This document shows positions 1 to 10,020 of a stretch of 17,423 nucleotides of DNA, piece after piece; within the stretch, counting starts at the first letter, position 1, and each line of letters begins with the position of its first letter. Both the position numbers and the translations under genes were made by a program. The notes below the pieces were generated by a model. That model saw only the letters and a list, made by a program, of their open reading frames with translations, was not told the origin of the DNA and did not search any database. This DNA comes from Funneliformis mosseae (Eukaryota; Glomeromycota; Glomeromycetes; Glomerales; Glomeraceae): NCBI GenBank assembly GCA_910592005.1, contig CAJVPP010001872.1, positions 1 to 17,423 of the forward strand. Direction: 5' to 3'.

Positions 1-647
1 GTAAAAGCATTATCTACTGTTGCAGCTAAAGATAAAGCAGCAGGTTTTTGTCCCATAAATGGCCATCGAGCCCCATCCCTTTCAAAATTAAAAATAGATC
101 CAGAATCATACATTCTATTGGAATAAGCATAGAGACAGTTAAAGTAATTTTTATCATCTTTGCTAGTTATTTCGGTGTTGTTGTCTATGTTGTAATTATT
201 TTTACAATAATCCATAGCTAGGTTAAAAGAAAAAGGATAATCTGGATTAGGAGTATCTCCAAGACTCAAAACTTTGACGTCCAGATCAACGTGCCACGTG
301 TATGATTCGTCCGCACAGGTATAAAGAAGCTGTTTACTAGTAACTGGCGTAACTTTCCTTGTAGAATTATCTACTTTTAGTTCAAATGACCAACCACAAT
401 TTGATTGACACCCGTACATAGTGACATTGAGTACAAACCCATCAGAGGTTTGATTATAGGATTTTATTTGCTTGACCCTTGTAGAATTTGTATAAAAATG
501 AGCGTCGTGCTCGTTGATGTGGATTGCCTCATCAGTAAAGGTGAGATCGCATACTCCATAGGATATACCTACGGTAATCCAAGCATGAACCGATGAAATA
601 ATGGTTAAAATCAGAAACGACAATGTTAAGAATGTTTTACTATGCAT
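1..647 (-). CDS. Secreted cysteine-containing protein, 5' part only
   Basis: The frame is open from an ATG at 647 to the left edge (215 complete codons), so the C-terminus is missing. Residues 1-22 form a good signal peptide: short polar start, hydrophobic core LTLSFLILTII, then SVHA with Val at -3 and Ala at -1, predicting cleavage before Trp23. The mature part has six cysteines (33, 80, 84, 111, 148, 171), including a C-x3-C pair, and five N-glycosylation sequons (Asn54, 65, 74, 94, 156). I see no membrane segment or recognisable domain. The composition is clearly less AT-rich than the flanks, and 215 codons without a stop in such DNA supports a real gene. It is probably an extracellular or wall-associated protein. 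An effector role is possible but nothing seen proves it. A TATA-like box lies about 50 bp upstream. Confidence 0.85.
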   Translation of the reverse strand, partial: MHSKTFLTLSFLILTIISSVHAWITVGISYGVCDLTFTDEAIHINEHDAHFYTNSTRVKQIKSYNQTSDGFVLNVTMYGCQSNCGWSFELKVDNSTRKVTPVTSKQLLYTCADESYTWHVDLDVKVLSLGDTPNPDYPFSFNLAMDYCKNNYNIDNNTEITSKDDKNYFNCLYAYSNRMYDSGSIFNFERDGARWPFMGQKPAALSLAATVDNAF

Positions 648-696
648 TTTTAACAAATGGATTTGAATATAAAAAAAATTTCTGTTACAGTGTACA

Positions 697-705
697 TTAT
701 ATATA
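697..705 (-). promoter_or_regulatory. TATA-like box of the secreted-protein gene
   Basis: TATATATAA reads on the minus strand about 50 bp before the ATG at 647. This spacing resembles that before the methyltransferase gene at the other end of the window. Such a box can arise by chance in AT-rich DNA, so position is the main support. Confidence 0.45.
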
Positions 706-707
706 TG

Positions 708-2403
708 TTTTGAGATCGGCAACAATTTGAGATTTTTCTTAAAAAGTCGATTTTATTTAAAGGTTTATATCAATTGAATATCGGTCATCACTATGTATCT
801 GTCTTCTCTGGTGTCATTCTATTTGAAATTAAATTATGTTCTTTATTTTAGAAATAATTTAATACCAAATAGTCGTGCCCGTATTAATTTTCAGTTTATT
901 TCTTTTACTTTTACATCAACATTTTAGATTTCGTAATCAACGAATTGAAATTTATTGTAATGTTAATTTAGCGCCGATCTTAAACGAAAGAATTGTGCGA
1001 TCATTCGAATTTTTTATTCCAAGAATTTGTAATAATTAAAAAACTTTTGTGAAAGATACCGATAATTCTAAAATTAACTTTTAGTATATTCAATCCACAT
1101 TTTTACAAAATATTAATTCGACATGCTACGGCGAAGGCTTTTTTTTAAATTTTTTTTATTTTTATTTTATTGCTTTCCTTTGTTTAGGGTTCTTTCTTCA
1201 GGTTCGTAATAATAAACGTTAGTTCAACTATTTGCTATAGAATTCTATTTAAAAAATTGCTTCGTTCATTTGAAAAATATTTGTAGATAAATTATTATCA
1301 AATAAGCTCTTTTATTTAGTCTTCGTGATTTATCGTCAAACAAGTTAGTTCTCTGAGTTAGATTTTTTATTACATATATATATATATATTTTTTAAAAAA
1401 AATACAAGAAAGAATTTACAATTGATCACTCAATATTGCTAATTACTGTCGTTCATTTTCCAATCGAAAGTGGGAAACTGCTGGAAAAAAGCAATTTTAC
1501 TTTTATATGCCAAATATGACTTTCGGGCCGAGATTTTTTTTTTTAGTTTTCCACAGTTTTATTGCAAAGGTCTCAAAAAAAAAAAAAAAAAAAAAATTAT
1601 TTTTTAAAAATCAACTGTCAGACGATAGCGAGTTATAACGAAGCAAATCGAAGAATTAGCAACAAGCATCTTATTTATTCGTTGTTGTTATGTCTCTCAG
1701 CATATTTCTTCTCAATTTCATAAAATTAGGGATATGGTTATTGTAGTTAAAGTTAACTTATGCATCTCGTCATCCGGTAAATTACAGTCATGTGATATTT
1801 CTCTAATCTGTCGATAAAAAGATCAAGAATGATAATATTGTCCGCTCCGCTTTGACTTTGAACATCTATATAGCCAGAAAAATTAATTATCATTATGATG
1901 ATGTTTATAATCGAAGTGTTATTGATATACCTTTCATTAAATAGTAAGTTGGATCAGATTTATTATTTTTCGCTTGCACAAGGCGGATAAAAGGGGTTTA
2001 ACTAGTGCCTCACTTTTGATAAATTTACAATATTGATTTTGGAATCAATCTTTGGAGAAATATCATCAGACACTTCTTAATTTATAATAAAAAATTTTGA
2101 CATAAAAAATGTAACTTACTCCTGTGATACATGATGTCGTCTATATAAAATATAAAATATTTCTAGTGTTATGTGCAAATATCAAGTTCTGAATCGATAG
2201 TTTCATTTGTAAAGAAACTTGATTAAGTATTAACATCAACTTATGGAGTATATCAACCAGATATTCATTCAAGAAAAATAAACATCGAATTTGATATATT
2301 ATATAAAAAATCTTTATTATGCGTTATTTTGCGGTTTACAATATAGTGGCATGCTATGTAAATATACAAAGTTACAGAATTCATTATATGAATTGAGACT
2401 TAA
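708..2403. other. Intergenic region, no gene seen
   Basis: Very AT-rich, with stops in all frames. It contains a TA microsatellite around 1374-1389, a run of 22 A at 1575-1596 and T-rich tracts. A somewhat GC-richer stretch around 1620-1880 has no continuous reading frame on either strand that I could follow. Confidence 0.6.
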
Positions 2404-2411
2404 TCTGTGAT
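2404..2411. repeat. Target-site duplication, left copy (TCTGTGAT)
   Basis: The 8-bp word TCTGTGAT directly abuts the left inverted repeat of the 1-kb element and is repeated exactly at 3412-3419, just outside the right inverted repeat. An exact 8-bp duplication is the hallmark of hAT-type insertion. Confidence 0.88.
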
Positions 2412-2421
2412 TAGTACTCCG
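2412..2421. repeat. Left terminal inverted repeat (TAGTACTCCG)
   Basis: Exact 10-bp inverted match to 3402-3411. The next ~20 bp match the other end imperfectly. Confidence 0.88.
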
Positions 2422-3277
2422 AAACGATCAAGTCGACCCGGGTTGTTTGACCCGACTCGAATTTTTTCTCGAGTCGAGACTTTCATTTTTATGACACGAG
2501 TCCTAATTCAAAAAAATCCCGCCGGGTCAGATTCTCGTTTAGAACAAGTTTATTCTGGCGGAACCGATCTGATATCGACCAAAAGAAGTGGTCTTAAAGC
2601 TAATACAATTCGGTGGAAAAAGATGTAAAAAAAAAACAATTAGGATTAATACACAAAAAAAAAAAAAATAATAAATTTTAAAAAATAAAATAAAATTTAT
2701 ATAACTCTTTTTTTTTATACAGCATTAATATAAAATATTTATAAATGAAAAAAAATTCTGTAAAGCTTCTCACCGTTTTTCTTAACCTAATATGTAGAAG
2801 TTTATTGTTTACTACTTTTTTGGAATTGGAATTTAACCAACAAATTCAATTTACAGCTTTTTTTTTGAAATGACAACTCTGCGGGTGATTCAGGCGCAGC
2901 GATTGATGATTTTTATAAAATCTTGAGCCCCTTTCTTTTTTCTTTAGATTCCTCTTCGAAATCGGACGGTTCTGTTAGAATAAATGCTTTCGTTGTTTTA
3001 TTTTTTATTTTTTTACTCCCACTCCAATGTTTTATTAATTAAACTGTAGATAAAAGAAAAATTTTGAAATATTTAAAAATAAAAAAAAATAATTCTTTAT
3101 TTTCAAGAATTTTCTTGTTTATAAAAAAAAAATTAAAAATAAATAAGTTTAAAAAAGTAATAAATTAAATGTTCGAGACGCAGGTATGTATTTAAATTTT
3201 TTTTTTCTATATATTAAACCACAGTCCATTAAGCTAGCATAAAGCAACCCTTGAGATTTCGAGTCGAGTCCAGGTTA

Positions 3278-3341
3278 AACAATAATCGGGTCGAGTCGAA
3301 TCCGAGTCGAACAATGATCGGGTCGAGTCGAATTCGGGTTC
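3278..3341. repeat. Subterminal tandem repeat, two 32-bp units
   Basis: Two adjacent 32-bp units (3278-3309, 3310-3341) both begin AACAATRATCGGGTCGAGTC and differ mainly in the last bases. They sit about 70 bp inside the right end of the transposon and are the clearest part of its GGGTCG/GAGTCGA-rich subterminal zone. Related words occur near the left end in inverted orientation. In hAT elements such arrays are transposase-binding sites; that role here is inference. Confidence 0.8.
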
Positions 3342-3401
3342 TGTAACTATTAACGGGTTCGAGTTCGAGTATTCCTTAAACCCGACCCGACCCGACCCTT
3401 A

Positions 3402-3411
3402 CGGAGTACTA
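3402..3411. repeat. Right terminal inverted repeat (CGGAGTACTA)
   Basis: Exact reverse complement of 2412-2421. It is preceded by a CCCGA triplication at about 3381-3397, which aligns imperfectly with the left end. Confidence 0.88.
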
Positions 3412-3419
3412 TCTGTGAT
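3412..3419. repeat. Target-site duplication, right copy (TCTGTGAT)
   Basis: Exact copy of 2404-2411, directly outside the right inverted repeat. Confidence 0.88.
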
Positions 3420-6170
3420 ATATGATGTTTCTACTATTTATCACTATATTACTCGAATCTTCCACAAGAATAATCAATGACCTTGCCCTTTATATTTCTC
3501 CCAATTGCTCACCACTTGATTCATAGTTATCGTACATAATGATTAGTGATTTCAATAATTTGAACCTCAGCCTATCTTGTCATCCAACGAGCATTCTATA
3601 AAGTTTAATTTTCGGCATCAGTAACTATCCCAAATAATTTCTGACAGCTAGATTATCTTCCCTTTCACTTTTATGATTCAACAAAGGTGACTCGAGCTTA
3701 GTGCAATGCCTTTTTACAAAATCATCTTTTTGACTCTAAATGTTTTTGCTATTCGATGTAAGTCAACTGCGAAATCAAAAAAGGTCACATCTATTCAGAC
3801 TTTTGAGGACGAGTCTCAACATTTCCTTGAAATTTGTTTGCTATACTTCAGTAAAAGAGAAAAATATCAATGTCACAGCCCATTATTATAAATTTGGCAT
3901 AGGAACAAAAAAAAAAAAAAATGAAATAAGTGCATTTGTCACGTTAAAAAAAAAAAAATAATTCTGTTTTATTGAATGTTTCCCTTGTATCCTCACTTCC
4001 CAATGACAAAGCCTTTTGATTTTAATCGGAGTAAATCACGTGTCCGCACTGTTCCAGGACGGCCGACATGTTTTTTTTTTTTTTTTTTTTTAGAGACATC
4101 GCTAATATATATTATACATCGCAACGATATAATTGAGGAAATAAACACATCTACTCCTGACCAATCAAAATATGGTTTTTGTGCGACGAGTGAATATTTT
4201 TTTATAAAAAATCAAGAATGAAAATTAATTCAAGATTTAATTTTTATTTTTCAATAGTGAAATTCACTGATTATATTCGCTTTCGCATTGTTGTCAACTC
4301 GCTCATAAGGCAGATACACAAGTCCGCTTTAAATAATAATAAGTAAAATATATGGTAATAATACCATTCATTTTATGTTACAATATTTTTTAGGTTCATC
4401 CTCTATTAACCAAGTCGAAATAATTTACAAAAATCTAATTCAAATTCAGCTTCTCCTCGGATCATGAATTAATGCATCTTCTTCAATACAACGGTAGTAG
4501 TTCAACGTATGAATGGTAATATTTTGTCCTGAGATAATTGGATCTGGAGTAATAGATAATTTAGAAAGGTAATTGGGAAGTCGACTTTGCACGATTTAAA
4601 GCCAGAAAGTGAGATTCTCCTTTTTCGTAAAATTAATGGAATTGATTTTACGAATGATACGAGGACTAAGAAAATATAAAGTAAATTATAATGCGTTTCC
4701 ATTTTTTCAAAATGCTTAAACCTTTTCTTTTATTTTAATTGAAAGTAGGAAAAAAAAAAAAGCAATAATGAAATGACGCTGATTTTATATCTGCCGAAGA
4801 AATGAGAAAAATCAAAGATACATTTGTATAATATTCATTTGCAATCATATAGATTTTTTTTATTGACGGTTTTTTCTTTCTTGATAACATGATGTATTTA
4901 ATAAGTGGGACGATCTCAAAAGGCACTTTCAACCAAAATTGATTTTATTTTGCATTATCTTAATTTTAACCATGGAACTTTGCAATCTTTCAAAAGTTTG
5001 TCAGGAAAATTCTTTGCCAATTATCAATTGTAAGAAATGCGGGTCATGTGACATTTAAATTCGACACTGTGAAAATTAGTTTTACACTCATTCCTTATAT
5101 CTCTTAATACCTTTATGAGCAATTTCTTTATTAATTTTATGACTACATTCATTTTCTTTTCATCTTTCTTTATTATTTTCATAAATGTCCGGTAAAATGT
5201 TTGCTAATAAGAAATTAGAACTTCTCGTTTGCACGTTATTCACAAGATTTAATACTGCATATGAAGTATATTACATCAAATGTTTCAATGATAAACTTTC
5301 AAAATCCATTGATTGATTTATAATTATCTTGATTGATCTTTACGGACTCGACAGCAAGCACACGGTACAAATTAATCAAAGTCGCAAGATTCATAAATAC
5401 AAAAATTAGGTTTCATGTTGAAAAAAGAAACGGGAATCCTAAAACTAATCACAAGATATACCGTACAAATAAAATATCCATTACTTGCAGAACCCCATCG
5501 ACAATGCATCTACAAGAAGTACTGTAATTGCAAGCTGAATGAACGATGGAAATAGAGATTATCAACATCTACATTCAATACTCAGCGCCCCGTAAGAGTC
5601 TTCATAATTAGAAACACATAACAAATTAGTAAGTTTTATAGAAGTAGCTTCATATTACAACAATGAGCATTGCATCTTGTCACAGTTCTTCCGTGAACTA
5701 ATTATTTAATTTATCAAAAAAAAAAAAAAAAAAAAAAAAACGTGGTAAATCTGGAGTCTAGTTACCACGTGATGATTTGCATTGCTTCATTTAACTATTA
5801 AGGTACATTACCTGTGCCTTTTTTTTTTTATTTAAATTTGCGTATTTTTTATATAGTAATGAACGTGAATTCTTTATTTAACATGAATAGCCTTTTCTTA
5901 AGGTATTTTACAATGTTAAAATTAAAATGTAATTTAAAAGAATGGTTTCTTGTTTTGCTAGTTAATCTATTTGTGATTACGCTAAACAGGCGCAGTACAG
6001 TTAACCAAAAGACAATATAAAAAAAAATAATTCTCGCAATTATACATATACATACATCTATTATAAGTAAAATGATTATTACATCATGCAAAGATCCGCC
6101 TAAAAATATCCATCATCTTTTCCCAACCCAAAAGGATATCTACCGATATCCCATCAAAACGTTTATTCAG
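3420..6170. other. Intergenic region between transposon and BTB gene
   Basis: No gene is supported. A 61-codon frame at 3706-3891 begins with a hydrophobic stretch but overlaps an equally long frame (3740-3961) and ends next to an A-rich tract. It has no introns or promoter that I can support. A run of 21 T lies at 4071-4091 and a run of 25 A at 5716-5740. Open frames of 60-80 codons at 5333-5527, 5814-6020 and 5849-6091 have the low-complexity composition expected by chance in this DNA. Confidence 0.55.
5716..5770. repeat. A25 tract followed by a 9-bp perfect inverted repeat
   Basis: Twenty-five A residues (5716-5740) run directly into ACGTGGTAA (5740-5748), whose exact reverse complement TTACCACGT lies at 5762-5770. 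The 13-base spacer could form a hairpin loop. The right arm contains CACGTG. This could be a poly(A) scar of a retroposed sequence or just slippage; no target duplication was found. Confidence 0.6.
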
Positions 6171-7729
6171 TTAAGCCTTTTTTTTAACTTGAAAAACTTC
6201 ATAATCAGAACAATTGAATTTTTTGGGAATATTGATGTTCGGGTAAGAAACAGGTTTAGATTTCCATTCGGTCTTGCGTTTCATGACTAGGTCGTTACCA
6301 CCTTCATAATTACCAAAGATGGGACCCCAATCTTTATAACAACGTACGGAGCAACCATGAGATTTTACACGTCCGATTGTGCCGGTTTCGAGTTTATTAT
6401 AATCCGCAAACGAATATAAGAAACATTCGGTAGAGAACTTTGTGCTATCCGAAGAATCCCATTCAGAAGCATTGTACCCTCCAACAATTTGTCGAGAATT
6501 TTTTACTCTAATCACCAAAATCGTTGGACCTTTGTTATCGCATAATTTATGAAATTTTTTTGAGTCCATACCATCTCGACTCCCACGCAATAATAAATTA
6601 AATTCGTAAGGGGCCATTTTTAAACTTTGATAACCATTAAACTTCCTATCTATCCAATTCGAAAAGATTAACGCATGTTGTGTGGTTATTATCGTCGAAT
6701 CTATTTTTATCAGACTTTGACGACGAATTGGTTCCGTCGTCGAAACCGATTCAATGGAATTAACATCTGAATAGTTTCTAAATGATTTCGGTGCTGTTTT
6801 GGCTGATCCGGGTAACATGTGAGCTCTGAGAATCTCTTGCTTAAGTTCTCTTGGTATTAATTCCTCATAAGGCAAGACCTTATTAAAAAAATCTTCGGCA
6901 GACATCTCATAAAATTGAATTAAAGGTATGAATTTTCCTATGGTACGATTCATTAATACCGTATCATCTTTTGTCCATTTGTTAACATCAAAATCTATCG
7001 TAGGATTCCTTGCCATTCCCCACTTGATTATATTTTCCCATATTGTGATTTCCTTAATAGATGATATATCTTCCCTTTTCAATAATTGTGTCACTATTTC
7101 TTCCGATAAATAACTGAACTTATCTGTGGCCAAGAGTATTTCTGGGTCGGAACAAATCACATCTAAACAAAATTCTCGAAGGTTGATGAACAGATCATGT
7201 GAATACACAATTTCTATAATCTTTATCGGATCTTTTTGGATAAAATTTCTTTGGTGTTGAATCAAAAAATCCGCTACGTGCTGCGATAATTTATGTAATC
7301 CGAATTCATTTGACGTTATCAATAAATTAAGCGTCTCAACCCCATTCTCCGGATCAAGAACCACCTTTCCTATATAAAGGAAACTAAAATTTACCGACAC
7401 GGGCCGAGAGGGAGAAAAAGGGGTTAAGTGAAAAATCCTTAAACAAGAAGAGCGACATGATCCTCCTAACCTCACCTTAAGATATTTCTAAAAGAATTTG
7501 AAGTAATGTTGGGCTTTTTCATAATGTACTTTCCATCTTTTCTTTCAATCGAATCGGTTGTAAGTATATTACGAAAATATTGAGATCGACAACTGAGTAT
7601 AATTGAATGGGCATAGAATTCTGTATAATCCGATTCTTTTCCTGCTTTTATACATACATCTTGATTACTCTTTGTTTCGAGTAATAATTTCAAGTCGTTT
7701 ATGATTTCCGGCCAAAATTTATCTTCCAT
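6171..7729 (-). CDS. BTB-BACK-TLDc domain protein (488 aa, two exons)
   Basis: Exon 1 is 7729-7476 and exon 2 is 7383-6171; the 92-nt intron (7475-7384) has GTGAGG...TTTTAG ends and joins in phase 2, giving NILSFLYIGKVV across the junction. The upstream methionine at 7475 in the exon-2 frame is intronic, so it is not the start. Residues about 22-110 form a BTB domain (DVCIKAG, then FYAHSIILSCRSQYFRNIL). About 110-215 is BACK-like helical sequence. About 311-486 is a TLDc domain with VGGYNASEW, EGGNDLVM and the terminal DYEVFQV. BTB-BACK proteins usually recruit substrates to Cullin-3 ubiquitin ligases. TLDc domains are linked to oxidative-stress resistance and V-ATPase regulation. This combination is greatly expanded in Glomeromycotina, so the substrate cannot be guessed. 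The gene looks intact. Confidence 0.93.
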
Positions 7730-7808
7730 GTTAATAAAAAAAGATAAAATAAAACAAAGGAAATTTGTGACAAAAAATGATTAAAAGTAAAATGAAAAGA
7801 AAGGGGGG

Positions 7809-7818
7809 TATTTATTAA
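7809..7818 (-). promoter_or_regulatory. Possible TATA-like box of the BTB-TLDc gene
   Basis: The minus strand reads TTAATAAATA about 80 bp before the ATG at 7729. It is the best candidate in that interval, but AT-rich context makes it weak. Confidence 0.3.
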
Positions 7819-7829
7819 TCGTTATAATG

Positions 7830-10020
7830 TTATTACCTTTTACAGTAAAAACTCAACTCATTGTAATCACCAATTAATTATGCATTAATAGATTATCATC
7901 GCAACTTTGTTTTGCTTATCAATCAAAATAAACGAAATAGTAACAAATATGCATATGTTACACGAGAAAGTGACAGCCACATTTATTTATAAAGTAACTA
8001 TCTAGAAAACAATGTATTTACTTTTGTAACGTAACCGGAGGAGAGATTTGAAATTGATAAAGGTACAAATATGAAAAAAAAATAATTATGCATTAGAACT
8101 CCTTTTCATTTATCAGCTAAATTTACGAATTTGTAATTCATGAATTAATTAATAAAATATTAATAATAAATGACACAATTCAAAATAGTTACTATGACAA
8201 ACACCTTGTGTAATATTTAATGAATTCATGGATAATTACATAATAAATTAAAGAACTTAGTGCTCTACTTGCGTAGATACTTTTGTATTACAACAAAATT
8301 TCTAGCACGATCACAATAGCAACGATGATTGTGAACTTCGCAAGTAACATAATTTAGATTAATCGTAATTAATATTACATTTTGTATATGAAAAAATTGC
8401 CTCATTTAAAAAATACTTGCTAACATCTTTTAAATTTTTAAACTTTTTATAACAATAGTTTCATTTTCCCTATAGTTGATATATAAATAATTATTAAATT
8501 TAAGTATTTTACCTAAATAATTTGCTTTATAAATAATGACGAATCACCTTTTTACATTTGTTTTACATCTGAAAATGTCATCCATTTAATTAAAGAACGT
8601 GAATGTGAATGGATAGTTTTCTCTTTAAGATATTCATATACATTTTTATGGATTAGAATCGTTCATAATACTATCCACAAAATCAGCAAACTTTTATATT
8701 CTATATCATTGTTCCCAACCGCTAGTAACTGATGCATCAATAATAAGCGCTGTGATGCCAAAAATAATATTTGCTAGTAAACGATATCTACTTCCATTTG
8801 AGTATGAACACCATTTGAGACAATTTGTTTCAGCCTTTAGAACTTTCTATAATTTTTACAAGAAATTGTTTGATCCCATGGTAAATATAAATCGGAACAA
8901 GTAGTTTAGTATATGGGAGGACGTCAGTAAAATCTGAAAATTTTACTAATTTTAATTCCTAATTTAATTTTATGGACATGACTGATCGGTCAAATGGACC
9001 AATAAACCAACCCCTTTTCATTCCCCATAAACTAGATACAGGAACGTAACGTATTTTTGTTTGAAATATAAATTTTCGGAGCAAATTCTACGCCAAACTT
9101 TACTTAAGCAACTTTTTTTGGTTAAATAAAACTTTCGATTTCCGTAATGACAATTAACATTATCGAATAAAGGAATAAATGTAATTGGTAATGAGAGAAT
9201 TTTAATTTCGAATGTTATATTAATAAAAAATAGAATTTGGAATTTGGAATTCGAAAATTTATTTCATGCCTTTTTCCGATTTGGGAATTCTTGATTTCAG
9301 ACCCATAAAAATGATCGACACGACGGCGTAGTAAAGAAATTAAGGAATAATAATAATAATTTTGGCAACAACCAGTACATTATAATTAGACTTTTTGTTA
9401 TTCATGAATTATTTTTGTTATTTTGATCAAAATAATAACCAGATTCACGTGATTATATATAAATTTATGTGAATTGTAACTTTTAAAATAAAAATCAACA
9501 TACATTACCAAAATTTTTAAACAATACTAATGTTTTGGTCGAAACCATGTTTTTAAAATCCGAAATTATCACAGTGAACTTCATTTGGAGATCAAATTGA
9601 GCGAAACTTGTTAAGTTTTAAAATTTTAGCAAAGATATCAATCAAGATTTAAATTTTCGGAAGTTAAATTCTGACACCTTCCAGATGATGTTTCGGTGCA
9701 TAAGTAACGATTATCACGCATCTAAATGTGTTTTCTTCGTTAGTTATGTCATGTACTCCCCTACTTGCATAAACAATTTGTTCTTGAAACATAAGAAAAT
9801 AAATATACAAATTTCCAATAGAATTCTAGAAAAAATGAAAGAATTTCTTCAAAATCCCAAATTGCCAATTTAAGAATAATTCTAGAATTTAAATTTGGAA
9901 TTTCACAAGGATATTCGAAGCAACACTTCTAAAGTTTAACCAGAATCGGAAATGATTTTCTAAAGTAAAATAATGTTAAATTATTCAAATTTCAAATTTC
10001 AAATTCTATTAATCTAAAAA
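7830..10020. other. Intergenic region between divergent BTB and kinase genes
   Basis: This should hold the promoters of both divergently transcribed genes. No further gene is supported; open frames are short and of low complexity (for example 9685-9873). A promoter-like CACGTGAT plus TATATATAAAT pair lies at 9446-9464. Short GAATTTGGAATTTGGAATT-type repetition occurs near 9234, and three TTCAAAT copies lie just before the kinase ATG. Confidence 0.55.
9446..9464 (+). promoter_or_regulatory. E-box followed by TATA-like box
   Basis: CACGTGAT (9446-9453) is followed at once by TATATATAAAT (9454-9464). It lies 557 bp before the kinase ATG, so it could drive that gene only if the 5' leader is long or spliced. 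Assignment to the kinase is inference. Confidence 0.3.

Larger units (their letters stand above)
2412..3411. mobile_element. Non-autonomous hAT-like DNA transposon (1000 bp)
   Basis: The element starts with TAGTACTCCG (2412-2421) and ends with its exact reverse complement (3402-3411). It is flanked by identical 8-bp duplications. Beyond the perfect 10 bp, the two ends keep imperfect inverted similarity for roughly 30 bp, sharing GTCG and GGGTT blocks. The first and last roughly 150-200 bp are rich in GGGTCG/GAGTCGA words, while the middle is AT-rich with A runs. I find no transposase; the 73-codon open frame near the left end is a product of the GTCGA-type repeats. An 8-bp duplication with a TAG-starting end fits the hAT superfamily, whose transposases bind subterminal motifs. 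It must be moved in trans by a full-length relative. PIF or other superfamilies are less likely because of the duplication length. Confidence 0.88.

Noticed and set aside
2407..2628. 73-codon open frame at the left end of the transposon
   Set aside because: It begins in the target duplication on a non-ATG codon and is made of GTCGA/CCCGA-type repeat sequence, so it is not a gene.
3240..3400. tRNA-like GGGTTCGA words
   Set aside because: They belong to the GTCGA repeats of the transposon; no cloverleaf can be drawn around them.
3706..3961. Two overlapping plus-strand frames, one with a signal-like N-terminus
   Set aside because: They overlap in different frames, end in A-rich sequence, have no supportable promoter or introns and match nothing I know; chance is likely.
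5333..5527. Plus-strand frame of 64 codons
   Set aside because: It starts at TTG, has no upstream extension with an ATG and shows no motif.
5814..6290. Frames on both strands next to the BTB gene
   Set aside because: Low-complexity, AT-driven translations; one also overlaps the 3' end of the BTB-TLDc gene as a shadow.
6928..7113. Plus-strand frame inside the BTB-TLDc gene
   Set aside because: It is antisense to well-conserved BACK-region coding sequence, so it is a shadow.
9685..9873. 62-codon plus-strand frame before the kinase
   Set aside because: Low complexity, no domain, and within the range expected by chance for this base composition.
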